A stretch of DNA of 64,000 nt from Synechococcus sp. PCC 7335 (GTDB taxonomy: Bacteria > Cyanobacteriota > Cyanobacteriia > Phormidesmidales > Phormidesmidaceae), in contig NZ_DS989904.1 of NCBI RefSeq assembly GCF_000155595.1, positions 1,023,354 to 1,087,353 of the forward strand, given 5' to 3'. The notes under the pieces are model-generated. The model saw only the letters and a list, made by a program, of their open reading frames with translations. It searched no databases and was not told the origin of the DNA. Position 1 is the stretch's first letter. Every line of letters begins with the position of its first letter. Made by a program: the position numbers and the translations under genes. This document shows, in pieces, positions 56,602-64,000 of this stretch.

Positions 56602-58039
56602 TCAGATACCATTTGCAGACAATTGGGCGTATCTGAAGACGGAGCTAGCCTGGTTAGATCGGCTGCTGATGCTAGCGGTTGCCCGCCAGAAGAAAGAGAC
56701 AAAAGAAGTGCGAAAAGTGGCGGCTACCCATGCTGATACGGTAAGCAGTCATTGGTGGAAGGGCGTTATTCTAGTGCCTAGTCCAGGCTACGACGATCGT
56801 CAGGTAGTGCCCACATCGCATTCGCGCAAGTCGATAGGCTATCAAGATCAGCTCGAAAATCGAATCAAGCTAACGGCTGAAGAAAATATAGTGCTAGCGC
56901 TGCCGTCCTTGCGCAACTATCTAAATCTGACCCTATTCGAAAAAAACTTGATTTTGATGGTGCTAGCGCCTGAGGTAAGCCGGCGCTATGGTCAGCTCTA
57001 TCACTTCTTGCAAACGGGTGAAGATAGTAAGCGAGCCTGCGATTTGCCAATGCTCGACCTGGCGCTGCGGCTATTGTGTCGCAATGATCTAGAACGGCGA
57101 CGGGCTAGAGCAAGTTTGACAGGGCCACAGTCACTTGTTAAAAAGCAGATTCTTCGCTATGTAGCGCCGCAGGTCACAACCCGGCTTAGCAGCTACTTAC
57201 AGCTAAACGAGGAATGGGTAGATTACTTACTTGAAGAACAGCCTGACCAGCAAGTGCTCTTCAAGCGGCTTGCCACCCCTCAGGCTCAATCAGTCCCAGC
57301 ACTGCCTGCGCCTACTGCAGCTACTCGCGCGGTAAAAATTCGTCAGCCAACGGTGTCCTGGGATCAGTTAATTTTGCCAGTCCCAGTGATCTCACAACTG
57401 CAAACGCTTTGTCAACAGACATCTGCGAGCTTGCTTACCCAAACCCGCTCAGGACAGACAGCGATACTCGTCGGAACCAGGGGTACAGGAAAGACAATGG
57501 CAGCAGGGGCGATCGCGACTTCTCTGCGCCAACCGCTATGCGAACTTGATCTCGCTGAGGTTCATCTTGAGGACGCATTCTCGGTTCTGCTCACCCTCGA
57601 CGCTATTCGCTATCCCGTTCTTCTGATTAAGTCCGCTTCGGCTTGGTTTGGTCACCGCGCTGATCTACCGGCGGCGGCGCTACTGCAGTGGCTGCGAAAA
57701 AGACAAAACGCACCCAGTTTGACATTGTTTAGCACTCGCTATTTGCATACTATCAAGGCGAGCTGGCGACAGCAGATGGATACGATTTCTACGTTTCCTT
57801 TACCCCACAAACTAGCTCGAAAAACGCTGTTGCGACAGGCGTTTTCTGGCGTCGTCTGCAGCGATCAAATTAACTGGGAGAATTTGGCAATACAGATAAA
57901 GGTGAGCGGTGGGGAGCTAAGCGCAATTGCCCAAGCGGCAGTAGCGATCGCCCAATCCAAACAGGCTAAAACTGTCACATTCAGTCATATCCAACAAGCT
58001 ATCAAAAGCAGAGGACTCTCTATCAACTTAGTCAGATAA
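56591..58039 (+). CDS. AAA-family ATPase with variant Walker B
   Basis: 482 residues from the ATG at 56591, within the VOC gene end. N-terminal half (1-240): winged-helix-type region, with a stretch LPSLRNYLNLTLFEKNLILM and APEVSRRYGQLYHFLQ; C-terminal AAA module: Walker A VGTRGTGKT (about 296-304), but at the Walker B site (about 345-352) VLLIKSAS has Lys-Ser in place of the usual acidic pair; sensor region LFSTRY near 385 and a lid domain at the end. The N-terminal region resembles that of AAA ATPases in extracellular contractile injection systems and their relatives, but no injection-system genes are here. May bind without hydrolysing ATP. Confidence 0.7.
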   Translation: MGVDQIPFADNWAYLKTELAWLDRLLMLAVARQKKETKEVRKVAATHADTVSSHWWKGVILVPSPGYDDRQVVPTSHSRKSIGYQDQLENRIKLTAEENIVLALPSLRNYLNLTLFEKNLILMVLAPEVSRRYGQLYHFLQTGEDSKRACDLPMLDLALRLLCRNDLERRRARASLTGPQSLVKKQILRYVAPQVTTRLSSYLQLNEEWVDYLLEEQPDQQVLFKRLATPQAQSVPALPAPTAATRAVKIRQPTVSWDQLILPVPVISQLQTLCQQTSASLLTQTRSGQTAILVGTRGTGKTMAAGAIATSLRQPLCELDLAEVHLEDAFSVLLTLDAIRYPVLLIKSASAWFGHRADLPAAALLQWLRKRQNAPSLTLFSTRYLHTIKASWRQQMDTISTFPLPHKLARKTLLRQAFSGVVCSDQINWENLAIQIKVSGGELSAIAQAAVAIAQSKQAKTVTFSHIQQAIKSRGLSINLVR

Positions 58040-58052
58040 CCACTCATAGTAA

Positions 58053-58346
58053 TCGGCTTTTAAGGCCGCCGATATGATTTCAGAAGCTGATATCTTTCTC
58101 TTTCGTGAAGTAGACCGGCAGCTTGGCTCACTCACCGCTTTGGTCGACAACGCAAGTGTTTTAGAACAGCAGATGAGTGCTGATATGAACCTAGCGCGGT
58201 TAAACCGAGTGTTCTCGACTAACGTTATTGTCCTACTACAGCGAGGCGGCCAACCCAAAGAAGTTGCGCAGGCAGTTCTATGGCTATTGTCAGACAAATC
58301 TTCTTTCACAACCGGCATCTTCATTAACGTGACAGGTGGTGTATAG
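58053..58346 (+). pseudogene. Internally deleted remnant of a short-chain dehydrogenase (SDR)
   Basis: The frame reads AADMISEADIFLFREVDRQL, then GSLTALVDNASVLEQQM (equivalent to the SDR V-N-N-A-G strand), NRVFSTNVIV, and then jumps to LLQRGGQPKEVAQAVLWLLS and SSFTTGIFINVTGG, the SDR C-terminal end. The nucleotide-binding front (GxxxGIG) is absent and the whole YxxxK active-site region, about 110 residues, is missing between TNVIV and LLQRGG. It is therefore a decayed gene with an in-frame deletion, not a small enzyme. A stop at 58050-58052 closes it on the left. Confidence 0.8.
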
Positions 58347-58448
58347 CTGCTGTTCGTTACACATATAAAAGAGTTTTTGATAGAACAACTAATTTGTTCA
58401 ACCAAGACTGTTGTTCAACTAACAATATCGATCTAGGAAAGAAGAGTC

Positions 58449-58928
58449 ATGAGAATCCGTGACGGACGATTACAAGATGCCTCTCAGATAGCTGAACTGC
58501 TAGGACAGCTAGGCTATGCAGCAACCACCGACTTTGTAGAAAATAAGCTGAATAGATTGATTCAACATTCTGATGCCCAGCTCATCGTGGCTATTGAGAA
58601 CGTAGACAGGATTATTGGATTTGCGTCGCTACACTTTATTCCTCAGCTCGGCGTGGAAGGTGACTTCTGTCGAATTAGCTACTTCTGCGTCGATCATAAG
58701 CGCCGGTCAAGAGGCATCGGTAAGCGTATGGAAGCGGCGATCGTCGAGTCAGCCATCCAGCGACAGTGTGATCGCATTGAGGTTCACTGTCATATCAGAC
58801 GCAGTAGCGCTCATAAATTCTATGCTCGTCAAGGCTATGTCGAAGATCCCAAGTACTTGTTGAAACAGTTGAGTGATCGTACGCAGCGAAGCATGTCTGG
58901 CACGCTCGATCAAGCTGAATCAACTTAG
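58449..58928 (+). CDS. GNAT-family N-acetyltransferase
   Basis: 159 residues. N-terminal strand and helix RIRDGRLQDASQIAELLGQL, then FASLHF, the acetyl-CoA-binding beta-bulge at about 78-96 (ISYFCVDHKRRSRGIGKRME), and C-terminal HKFYARQGYVEDPKYL. The start is ATG with a 'gaaaga' upstream. Substrate is unknown; the C-terminal YARQGY motif occurs in many small-molecule or protein acetyltransferases. Confidence 0.88.
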   Translation: MRIRDGRLQDASQIAELLGQLGYAATTDFVENKLNRLIQHSDAQLIVAIENVDRIIGFASLHFIPQLGVEGDFCRISYFCVDHKRRSRGIGKRMEAAIVESAIQRQCDRIEVHCHIRRSSAHKFYARQGYVEDPKYLLKQLSDRTQRSMSGTLDQAEST

Positions 58929-58935
58929 ACCAGAA

Positions 58936-61830
58936 TTAGGCCAGGACAAAAGAGGACTCAGTTAGCGCCTCTGCCTCAATCCCTAGCAGAATCGCTAGCG
59001 TCTCGTCACCAAACTCGATTTGGGCGTTCTGTTCAGCTTGGCTGACTGATAGCTGACCGAAATTCAGCGTGCCAAACAGACCAATGAGGTCAGTGCCAAC
59101 CTCGAAGTCGGTAATCGTATCCGTACCGTCGCCAAAGGCCAAGACAAAGGTATCACTGCCGCTGCCGCCAGAATTATCGTCACCCGTTAAGACATCATTG
59201 CCGCGACCGCCCCAGATTAGGTCATCACCATCGTCGCCCCAGATGAAGTCGTCACCCGCATCACCGTAGAGTGAATCATTACCAGATTTGCCGCCGATGC
59301 GATCGCTCCCGTTACCGCCATAGATAATGTCATCGCCGCCGGCAGCTCCCCCCGGGTTGCGGCTGTTGCGATCACCGCGTAGTACATCGTCGCCGTCCTC
59401 ACCAAACAGCACGTCGTTCCCTAAGCCGCCGGCAACAGTGTCATCGCCGCCCAGCGCATAAATCACATCAGGCTGGCCTTGTCCTACCAGGGTCTCAGCA
59501 AGGGCTGAGCCTTCCATGACCGTTGCATTCGCTGGCGTCGGCACGATGTCCAAAAAGACTGCCGTGGGCACACCCCAGTTGCCATCAGCATCCTGCCCTT
59601 CCACAAAAATGGTGTAGCGTCCCGGCATAAAATCAGTCGTATCAATCGTCGCGGTCAGGGACTCAACAGCGCTGTCAAAAGTGCCATCAGCAACCGTCAT
59701 CGCGAACAGCTCAACATCGGGTATCCAGGAAGGCTCATCAATGGAGTAGCGCCCGGCAGCGATGTTTTGAAACGTCGAGGGTATCTCGTCAGCCCCGTTG
59801 CCGATTGCGTCACTGTCGGCATAGCGAGCATCATCGGCGATCGCTGTTAGTTCCACCGCCGTACCCGCAGTGACCTGGGGCCGGGCCAGTGCTCCACCTA
59901 GGACTTCGGGCCCAAAGGGTGTTTGATAGGGACGCCTTGCTGCTTTGGCCGTATAGTACATAGCCGGAATGTTGTCAGGTAGGATTTCGTTCTCAAAATC
60001 CTCACTGGGCTGAAAGAAACTAGTCCCTATCTCCAGCGTCAAACCAGGGATGCCAAAAGTCGCATAGGCCCAGTCATCTGTCGCACCGCCCACAGCGCCA
60101 AATACCTGCGCCGGTAGAGCGTCATAGGGTTCTCCAACCGCTCCTGTGAAAAAACTGTACCGCCGAGCTAGATTGCTCAGTTCCTCATCATTGGGGGCAA
60201 TTAGTCCTTCCGCCCAACCCCAGGAATAGAGAATGGCCTCAGCAAAGCTGTGGTAGTCGATATAAATACCGGAAATGTCGTCTGGAACCGGCGCATAAAT
60301 CCGCTCTAGTTCAGGTGTTGGATCATTGAGCAGTTCGGGACCATTGGGTTCAAACAGGGTCGCCACGTACTCACTGGCAGCAGTACTTTCAGGTTCCGAA
60401 AAGGGACCGCTACCGTGATAGCCAGTCGAGGCCGGATCGTCACTAGAGCCGATACCCGTTGTCCCGTCAGCCGCAACGCCATTAGCCCATTCAAAACCGT
60501 AGTTGCGGTTGAGGTCCACTCCGTAGGTTGGGAATGGGGCCGGTTCAGCGCCCGGCTGAGGATTGGGATTTGTGTTTTTGCGCCATAGATAGCCTTGCTC
60601 AGCAATCTTGCGCCCATCGGGATTGACAATAGGAACAATGTGAATTTCGTTGTAGTCCAACAGCCATGTGGTGTCTGGATCGACGCCGTAGCCTGCGACC
60701 AGCTCCTCGGCAAAGCGAGCTACCAGCTCAGTGGTAGTGTATTCGCGCGCGTGAATAGCCGCCTGCATGTAGAAAACCGGCTTTTCGTCGCCATCGGCTG
60801 GAGTAAATTCCTCGTTAGTGAGCTTGAGGGCAAAGATATCGTAACCTTCGGGGCCGCCGGGTGTGAGCTTGTCGTAGGTGTCGCCAATGTCGGTCCAGGT
60901 GGCCAGCGTTGGATTATCAGCCGCCAGTGCCTCTAAGTCTCCATAGGTTTCTTCTACCGTGCGATAGCTGGAGAAAAACGGAATGGCTGCATCGACAATG
61001 GTGCCTTCAATGTCCTCTGCGACCACCGCATTGTAAGCCGGGTCGGTGCTGCTCACTTCAACGCCGACTGTGATGGCTTCTTCGCCTTCATCTAGGTCAT
61101 CTTGAACGGCAGTGAAGGTAATTAGCTGCGGCGTCTCCCAATTTGTGGGCGTAAAGGTAAGCGGTTGAACCGCTGTGACTTCGGTGGTATCGGTCGTAAA
61201 GCTGACGCTCACCGCTTCAGTAGGGGCCGTGGTTAGCTCCACAATTAGAGTCTGCTCGGTGCCGCCCTCACTCAGGCCAAACTGCTCACCAGGAACCGAA
61301 ACCAATACATCCGGCGCTAGTGGAATTCCCTCTACGTTATCGAGCACCCAGGTATCGCCGTCATCATTTTCCATGACGAAGCCTACATAGATCGATTCGT
61401 CCGTGTAAGCACTTAGATCCACCTCAAAGGTTTGAAAATCCCCTGTGAAGTCATCGGAGGTGTATGCGGCAACGGTCTCATAGCTAGCCTGATCGGCCTG
61501 CTCGTCAGTAGAAACTTGAATCGCGAAATTCGTTGGCGCGTTGCCTGGAAACGTCAGCGCGTCGAATGAGAGCGTGCTGTTTGCCACAGTAGGCTGCAGC
61601 AGCGTAGTCACTAGCCAATCTTGAGCAAGGCCATCCTCGATGTCTTCGCCAAATACGAAGGCAACGCTATTGCCACCTAAAGAACCGACCGACCAGTCTT
61701 GATTACCTGGAAAGTAAGTCTCACCGGCATCCGCTTCACCCTCGCCGCTGAAAGATGTCCAACCAGAAGGTGGAAAGTTACCTGAAAAGTCTTCTTCTAG
61801 CAAGGATAAGGGAGCGATCGCCATAATCAT
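58936..61830 (-). CDS. Secreted M14 zinc carboxypeptidase with RTX calcium-binding repeats
   Basis: 964 residues. No classical signal peptide; a jelly-roll-like domain at about 10-170, a Calx-beta-like domain (about 172-280), then the M14 peptidase (about 290-690) with HARE (zinc His360 and Glu363), NPDG (403-406), and VDLNRNY (438-444); the third His and catalytic Glu follow in IDYHSF and LTLEIG. From about 770 come hemolysin-type nonapeptide repeats (GGDDTVAGGLGNDVLFGEDG and several more) that bind calcium, the signature of type I secretion. It digests peptides outside the cell. No transporter genes are adjacent. Reads toward the GNAT gene. Confidence 0.9.
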   Translation of the reverse strand: MIMAIAPLSLLEEDFSGNFPPSGWTSFSGEGEADAGETYFPGNQDWSVGSLGGNSVAFVFGEDIEDGLAQDWLVTTLLQPTVANSTLSFDALTFPGNAPTNFAIQVSTDEQADQASYETVAAYTSDDFTGDFQTFEVDLSAYTDESIYVGFVMENDDGDTWVLDNVEGIPLAPDVLVSVPGEQFGLSEGGTEQTLIVELTTAPTEAVSVSFTTDTTEVTAVQPLTFTPTNWETPQLITFTAVQDDLDEGEEAITVGVEVSSTDPAYNAVVAEDIEGTIVDAAIPFFSSYRTVEETYGDLEALAADNPTLATWTDIGDTYDKLTPGGPEGYDIFALKLTNEEFTPADGDEKPVFYMQAAIHAREYTTTELVARFAEELVAGYGVDPDTTWLLDYNEIHIVPIVNPDGRKIAEQGYLWRKNTNPNPQPGAEPAPFPTYGVDLNRNYGFEWANGVAADGTTGIGSSDDPASTGYHGSGPFSEPESTAASEYVATLFEPNGPELLNDPTPELERIYAPVPDDISGIYIDYHSFAEAILYSWGWAEGLIAPNDEELSNLARRYSFFTGAVGEPYDALPAQVFGAVGGATDDWAYATFGIPGLTLEIGTSFFQPSEDFENEILPDNIPAMYYTAKAARRPYQTPFGPEVLGGALARPQVTAGTAVELTAIADDARYADSDAIGNGADEIPSTFQNIAAGRYSIDEPSWIPDVELFAMTVADGTFDSAVESLTATIDTTDFMPGRYTIFVEGQDADGNWGVPTAVFLDIVPTPANATVMEGSALAETLVGQGQPDVIYALGGDDTVAGGLGNDVLFGEDGDDVLRGDRNSRNPGGAAGGDDIIYGGNGSDRIGGKSGNDSLYGDAGDDFIWGDDGDDLIWGGRGNDVLTGDDNSGGSGSDTFVLAFGDGTDTITDFEVGTDLIGLFGTLNFGQLSVSQAEQNAQIEFGDETLAILLGIEAEALTESSFVLA

Positions 61831-62029
61831 TGAAACCGTTACGATAGATGCCGTTTAGTGGATGTCGTTACTGAAGCGATGGAAAGAAGTAGCTGCGATT
61901 TCTCAGTCTTAGAATGTATGAGTCTTAGATGTATGAACGGTAACTAGGCTACTAAGCAATGTCCCTGATTTTTACGTTGAATGTCGTTATATTGAATACA
62001 CTTTGGTTAGAAGCCTCACTAGACTTTTG

Positions 62030-62434
62030 ATGAATGCAGTTACACCACTCGTAATGCTGCTGCTAGGCATGTCTCAGCCGGTACAAAATCTTGCTCTAGT
62101 GCTATCCGAGCTGCCAGATGGCGAGCATTATTACGCAGAACCAACGTCTAGTGAACTGATCGATGAGCGCTCGCTAGTCCTAGAAAAATGGGGACGTATT
62201 GTCATTGGCGTCGATACGATTTCATCCTCTAAGATGGCTTGCTTTAAAGGCTTTGTTGATGGGGATGCGATCGTGGATGCAACGCGCGTTCTTCCTCCTT
62301 ACACTCCCAATGCTGAATGGACTTACCAGCCAGGTGAAATGATTAGCTTGAGTGACTATGACAGACGCATAGAAGCGATCGCCGCAACTGATAGAACCGC
62401 CTTAGACATCTGCTTAGAGGTTTTTGCGCGCTAA
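62030..62434 (+). CDS. Hypothetical secreted protein
   Basis: 134 residues from ATG at 62030 (a TTG at 62003 gives 143). Signal-like front MNAVTPLVMLLLGMSQPVQN, then a mixed-fold region with no recognised family. Two cysteines (SSKMACFKGF and ALDICLEVF) could be a disulfide. It lies between the secreted carboxypeptidase, divergent to it, and the NurA gene. Function unknown. Confidence 0.5.
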   Translation: MNAVTPLVMLLLGMSQPVQNLALVLSELPDGEHYYAEPTSSELIDERSLVLEKWGRIVIGVDTISSSKMACFKGFVDGDAIVDATRVLPPYTPNAEWTYQPGEMISLSDYDRRIEAIAATDRTALDICLEVFAR

Positions 62435-62628
62435 CCCGTCTCAACAATCAAATCGACTTACTTCACTACCATCATTCTTCCGCGGAGCTGCCAGCTATCT
62501 TCTCACAGCAGTATCTTATCCTCATCAACGCAAACATCTCTTCAAACACGCAGGTAGAACAGATTTAAGTAGAACAGAAAAGTGCCCTAAAAACTCGACA
62601 GCCGCGATCGCAACCGTATTCTCGTCGC

Positions 62629-63798
62629 CTAAGCGATGCTTCCTCGTTTGCGCGCTTCTTTGAATGAGGTGCCAACATTTTTCAGGCCCGCGCGGATCAT
62701 TTGTTGTTCTAGCAGGGTGAAGAATCGGGTGCGATCGCCTCCTCTCACAACCGCTTGATTATGTGCTTCTGCTAGCGCCACTGGATAACCAAACCCCTTT
62801 TGGACCTGCGCTAGCATTAGGCTCAATGCGGAATCGAGCAGGTTGGAATCTTCTATCACCCACTGGGGGAACTCTACCCTCGCTATCTCCGCACCCACAT
62901 GCACATAGCAAAAATATACGGTGTGAGCGCCATAGCAGCTCAAGATATCTGCCGAGCTTTTCCATAGCGGTCCTCTTTCCCCAGGCGATAGCGTTGTAGC
63001 CCATAGGGTCACATCGCGCAAAGGCGAGAAGGTTTGACAGGGCATCTGGCTACGCTGATCTTCGCAGTGGGCACGACAGTCTGGTCCTTCATACGGGCAG
63101 GCTTGGAGTCTCAAGAAATTGAGCGCTTCACTACTGCGAGATGAGCTGATGTATCCCATGATCGGAATTCTCTTTTCTCGCAATTTTTCCCAGGCCGCCA
63201 GAACGGGTAACAGGATTTGATCGCGAGCGGCGGTAGGAATTTGTTCTAAAAACCAGTAGATCAAGGATCCATCTGTCATTGCTAGCGTTGGAACAGAATC
63301 TTTCTCTCCTAGTTCAGATAGCATGATAGCTTCAGCGGCGGTTCGCTTGTAGCCCATCCATTCTTCTGTACTAATTCCCCACTGACGAGAAGCATAGAGG
63401 TCTTCGGCTCTGTAAATGACTTCTGGCAAACTATCAAGCACAGGATAGCGACTTTGACCATAGTGAATAATCACCCTGCTGATATTCAACAGATAGCAGT
63501 AGGCAATTTCGTGATGGCTAGGAGAGATTTGAGAGCCATCAGAAGAGACTATCGTATGAGCCTCTGGCGCGGTGTGTAGGACAACTTTGGTATCTAACGG
63601 TTCAATCGGTTCAGCCGCGGCGAAAAGTAGGCGATCGCGGTAGTCCTCTAGCTGTTGAGTCAAAGGTGATTGAGCTTTTGTTGCTTGCACCATCAACGTT
63701 CGAGCAATCTCTACTCGCCGCCTAGCTGCCTCTGCCTCTTTACTCAGATGATCGCTGATGCCCTGCATTTGACGAGCAAGTTTGGAAAGATCGAGCAT
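62629..63798 (-). CDS. NurA-domain protein (nuclease family)
   Basis: 389 residues. N-terminal helices, then the NurA core: TIVSSDGSQISPSHHEIAY near residue 85 and LAMTDGSLIYWFL near 190 hold the conserved aspartates, and a C-terminal DNA-processing region includes ACPYEGPDCRAHC and QMPCQTF (cysteine-rich, unusual in NurA). NurA proteins are 5'-3' nucleases in archaea and occur, with unknown roles, in cyanobacteria. It follows the HAD-like gene by seven bases, so the two are an operon. The helicase partner HerA is not seen in the window. Confidence 0.75.
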   Translation of the reverse strand: MLDLSKLARQMQGISDHLSKEAEAARRRVEIARTLMVQATKAQSPLTQQLEDYRDRLLFAAAEPIEPLDTKVVLHTAPEAHTIVSSDGSQISPSHHEIAYCYLLNISRVIIHYGQSRYPVLDSLPEVIYRAEDLYASRQWGISTEEWMGYKRTAAEAIMLSELGEKDSVPTLAMTDGSLIYWFLEQIPTAARDQILLPVLAAWEKLREKRIPIMGYISSSRSSEALNFLRLQACPYEGPDCRAHCEDQRSQMPCQTFSPLRDVTLWATTLSPGERGPLWKSSADILSCYGAHTVYFCYVHVGAEIARVEFPQWVIEDSNLLDSALSLMLAQVQKGFGYPVALAEAHNQAVVRGGDRTRFFTLLEQQMIRAGLKNVGTSFKEARKRGSIA

Positions 63799-63805
63799 GG
63801 GCTAC

Positions 63806-64000
63806 CTACATCCATTGATCGAACGGCTGTACTACTTGCTGCAATGATAATAGATGAATCCTGTCGTCTTGTCTTGCGAGCACGCGATCGCTTTTCAAGT
63901 TATAGCCCCAATCAGCTAAGAACAGCTGCACTTCTATGAGATCACTTTGCTCAGCAACTGCTTTGAGGGCAGGCAATCGATCTTCGATGAACCAGATACG
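63806..64000 (-). CDS. HAD-like hydrolase, partial at the right edge
   Basis: 64 residues of the C-terminus are visible, open to the window edge and ending at TAG (63806-63808). Reading on the minus strand gives IWFIEDRLPALKAVA then VQLFLADWGYNL, the end of a cyanobacterial HAD-type protein as I recall (IED/LADWGYN motif). Seven bases separate it from the NurA gene. The rest lies outside the window, so function cannot be judged. Confidence 0.6.
   Translation of the reverse strand, partial: RIWFIEDRLPALKAVAEQSDLIEVQLFLADWGYNLKSDRVLARQDDRIHLLSLQQVVQPFDQWM

Noticed and set aside
56585-58039. Extracellular contractile injection system locus around the AAA ATPase
   Set aside because: Only the ATPase N-terminal region is reminiscent; no sheath, tube, baseplate or spike genes are in the window.
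58028-58405. 125-residue minus-strand frame over the SDR remnant
   Set aside because: The plus strand shows a recognisable SDR; this is its antisense shadow and lacks a ribosome site.

Overview
The window reads as chromosomal DNA of a cyanobacterium. HIP1 palindromes (GCGATCGC) are scattered through it. It carries photosystem I subunit PsaK, homogentisate phytyltransferase (tocopherol pathway), the photosynthesis/stress sensor kinase NblS, cyanobacterial conserved proteins (TIGR02652, TIGR01548 HAD, NIL-ferredoxin, TxlA-type thioredoxin), and FtsZ followed by ThiD. Gene style resembles larger filamentous or Leptolyngbya-like cyanobacteria, but genus is a guess. I saw no insertion sequence, prophage, CRISPR array or rRNA. 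The left edge cuts a 2Fe-2S ferredoxin-domain gene and the right edge cuts a HAD-like hydrolase.

Left part (1-10 kb), metal theme: a Dps ferritin whose leader has Fur-like half sites and an intrinsic-terminator-like hairpin, a Crp/Fnr regulator, an alpha/beta hydrolase-fold protein with no nucleophile serine and a Fur-like box over its promoter, two Fur paralogs in tandem each with a Fur-like box, about 1.2 kb of mostly non-coding DNA, and a FutB/SfuB-type ferric iron permease followed by homogentisate phytyltransferase. 

10-25.8 kb: transaldolase, nblS, purD, a 50-residue secreted peptide too short for most gene finders, and glmS. Then come a MauG-family di-heme peroxidase and a four-Cys MbnP-family protein (an MbnH/MbnP-like copper pair) and a five-gene, mostly overlapping nickel/oligopeptide-type ABC importer. 

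26-44 kb: a divergent EamA exporter / HAD phosphatase pair, a HEAT-repeat protein, an isochorismatase-fold amidase facing a broken remnant of the NAD regulator NrtR, purK followed by a probable 6S RNA, an M16 peptidase homologue without its zinc motif joined to an alpha/beta hydrolase, NIL-ferredoxin, membrane thioredoxin, TPR protein, a GT39-like membrane glycosyltransferase overlapping pyrG, an AmiC-type cell wall amidase, and RNase III. 

44-64 kb: ruvA / coiled-coil protein / coaD, a thioredoxin-like protein, psaK, ftsQ-ftsZ-thiD, small conserved proteins, the SRP RNA gene, a degenerate class-A-type serine hydrolase, gamma carbonic anhydrase homologue, TIGR02652, a VOC protein overlapping an AAA ATPase with an unusual Walker B, an internally deleted SDR remnant, a GNAT acetyltransferase, a large secreted M14 carboxypeptidase with RTX repeats, and a NurA-domain protein. 

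Most of the window is ordinary core genome. The parts most worth attention are the MbnH/MbnP-like pair beside the metal/peptide importer, the iron-regulatory cluster with two Fur paralogs, the dps leader hairpin, the two gene remnants (nrtR, SDR), and several catalytically degenerate homologues. I found no clearly new multi-gene system. All assignments come from reading the sequence; no database search was run.
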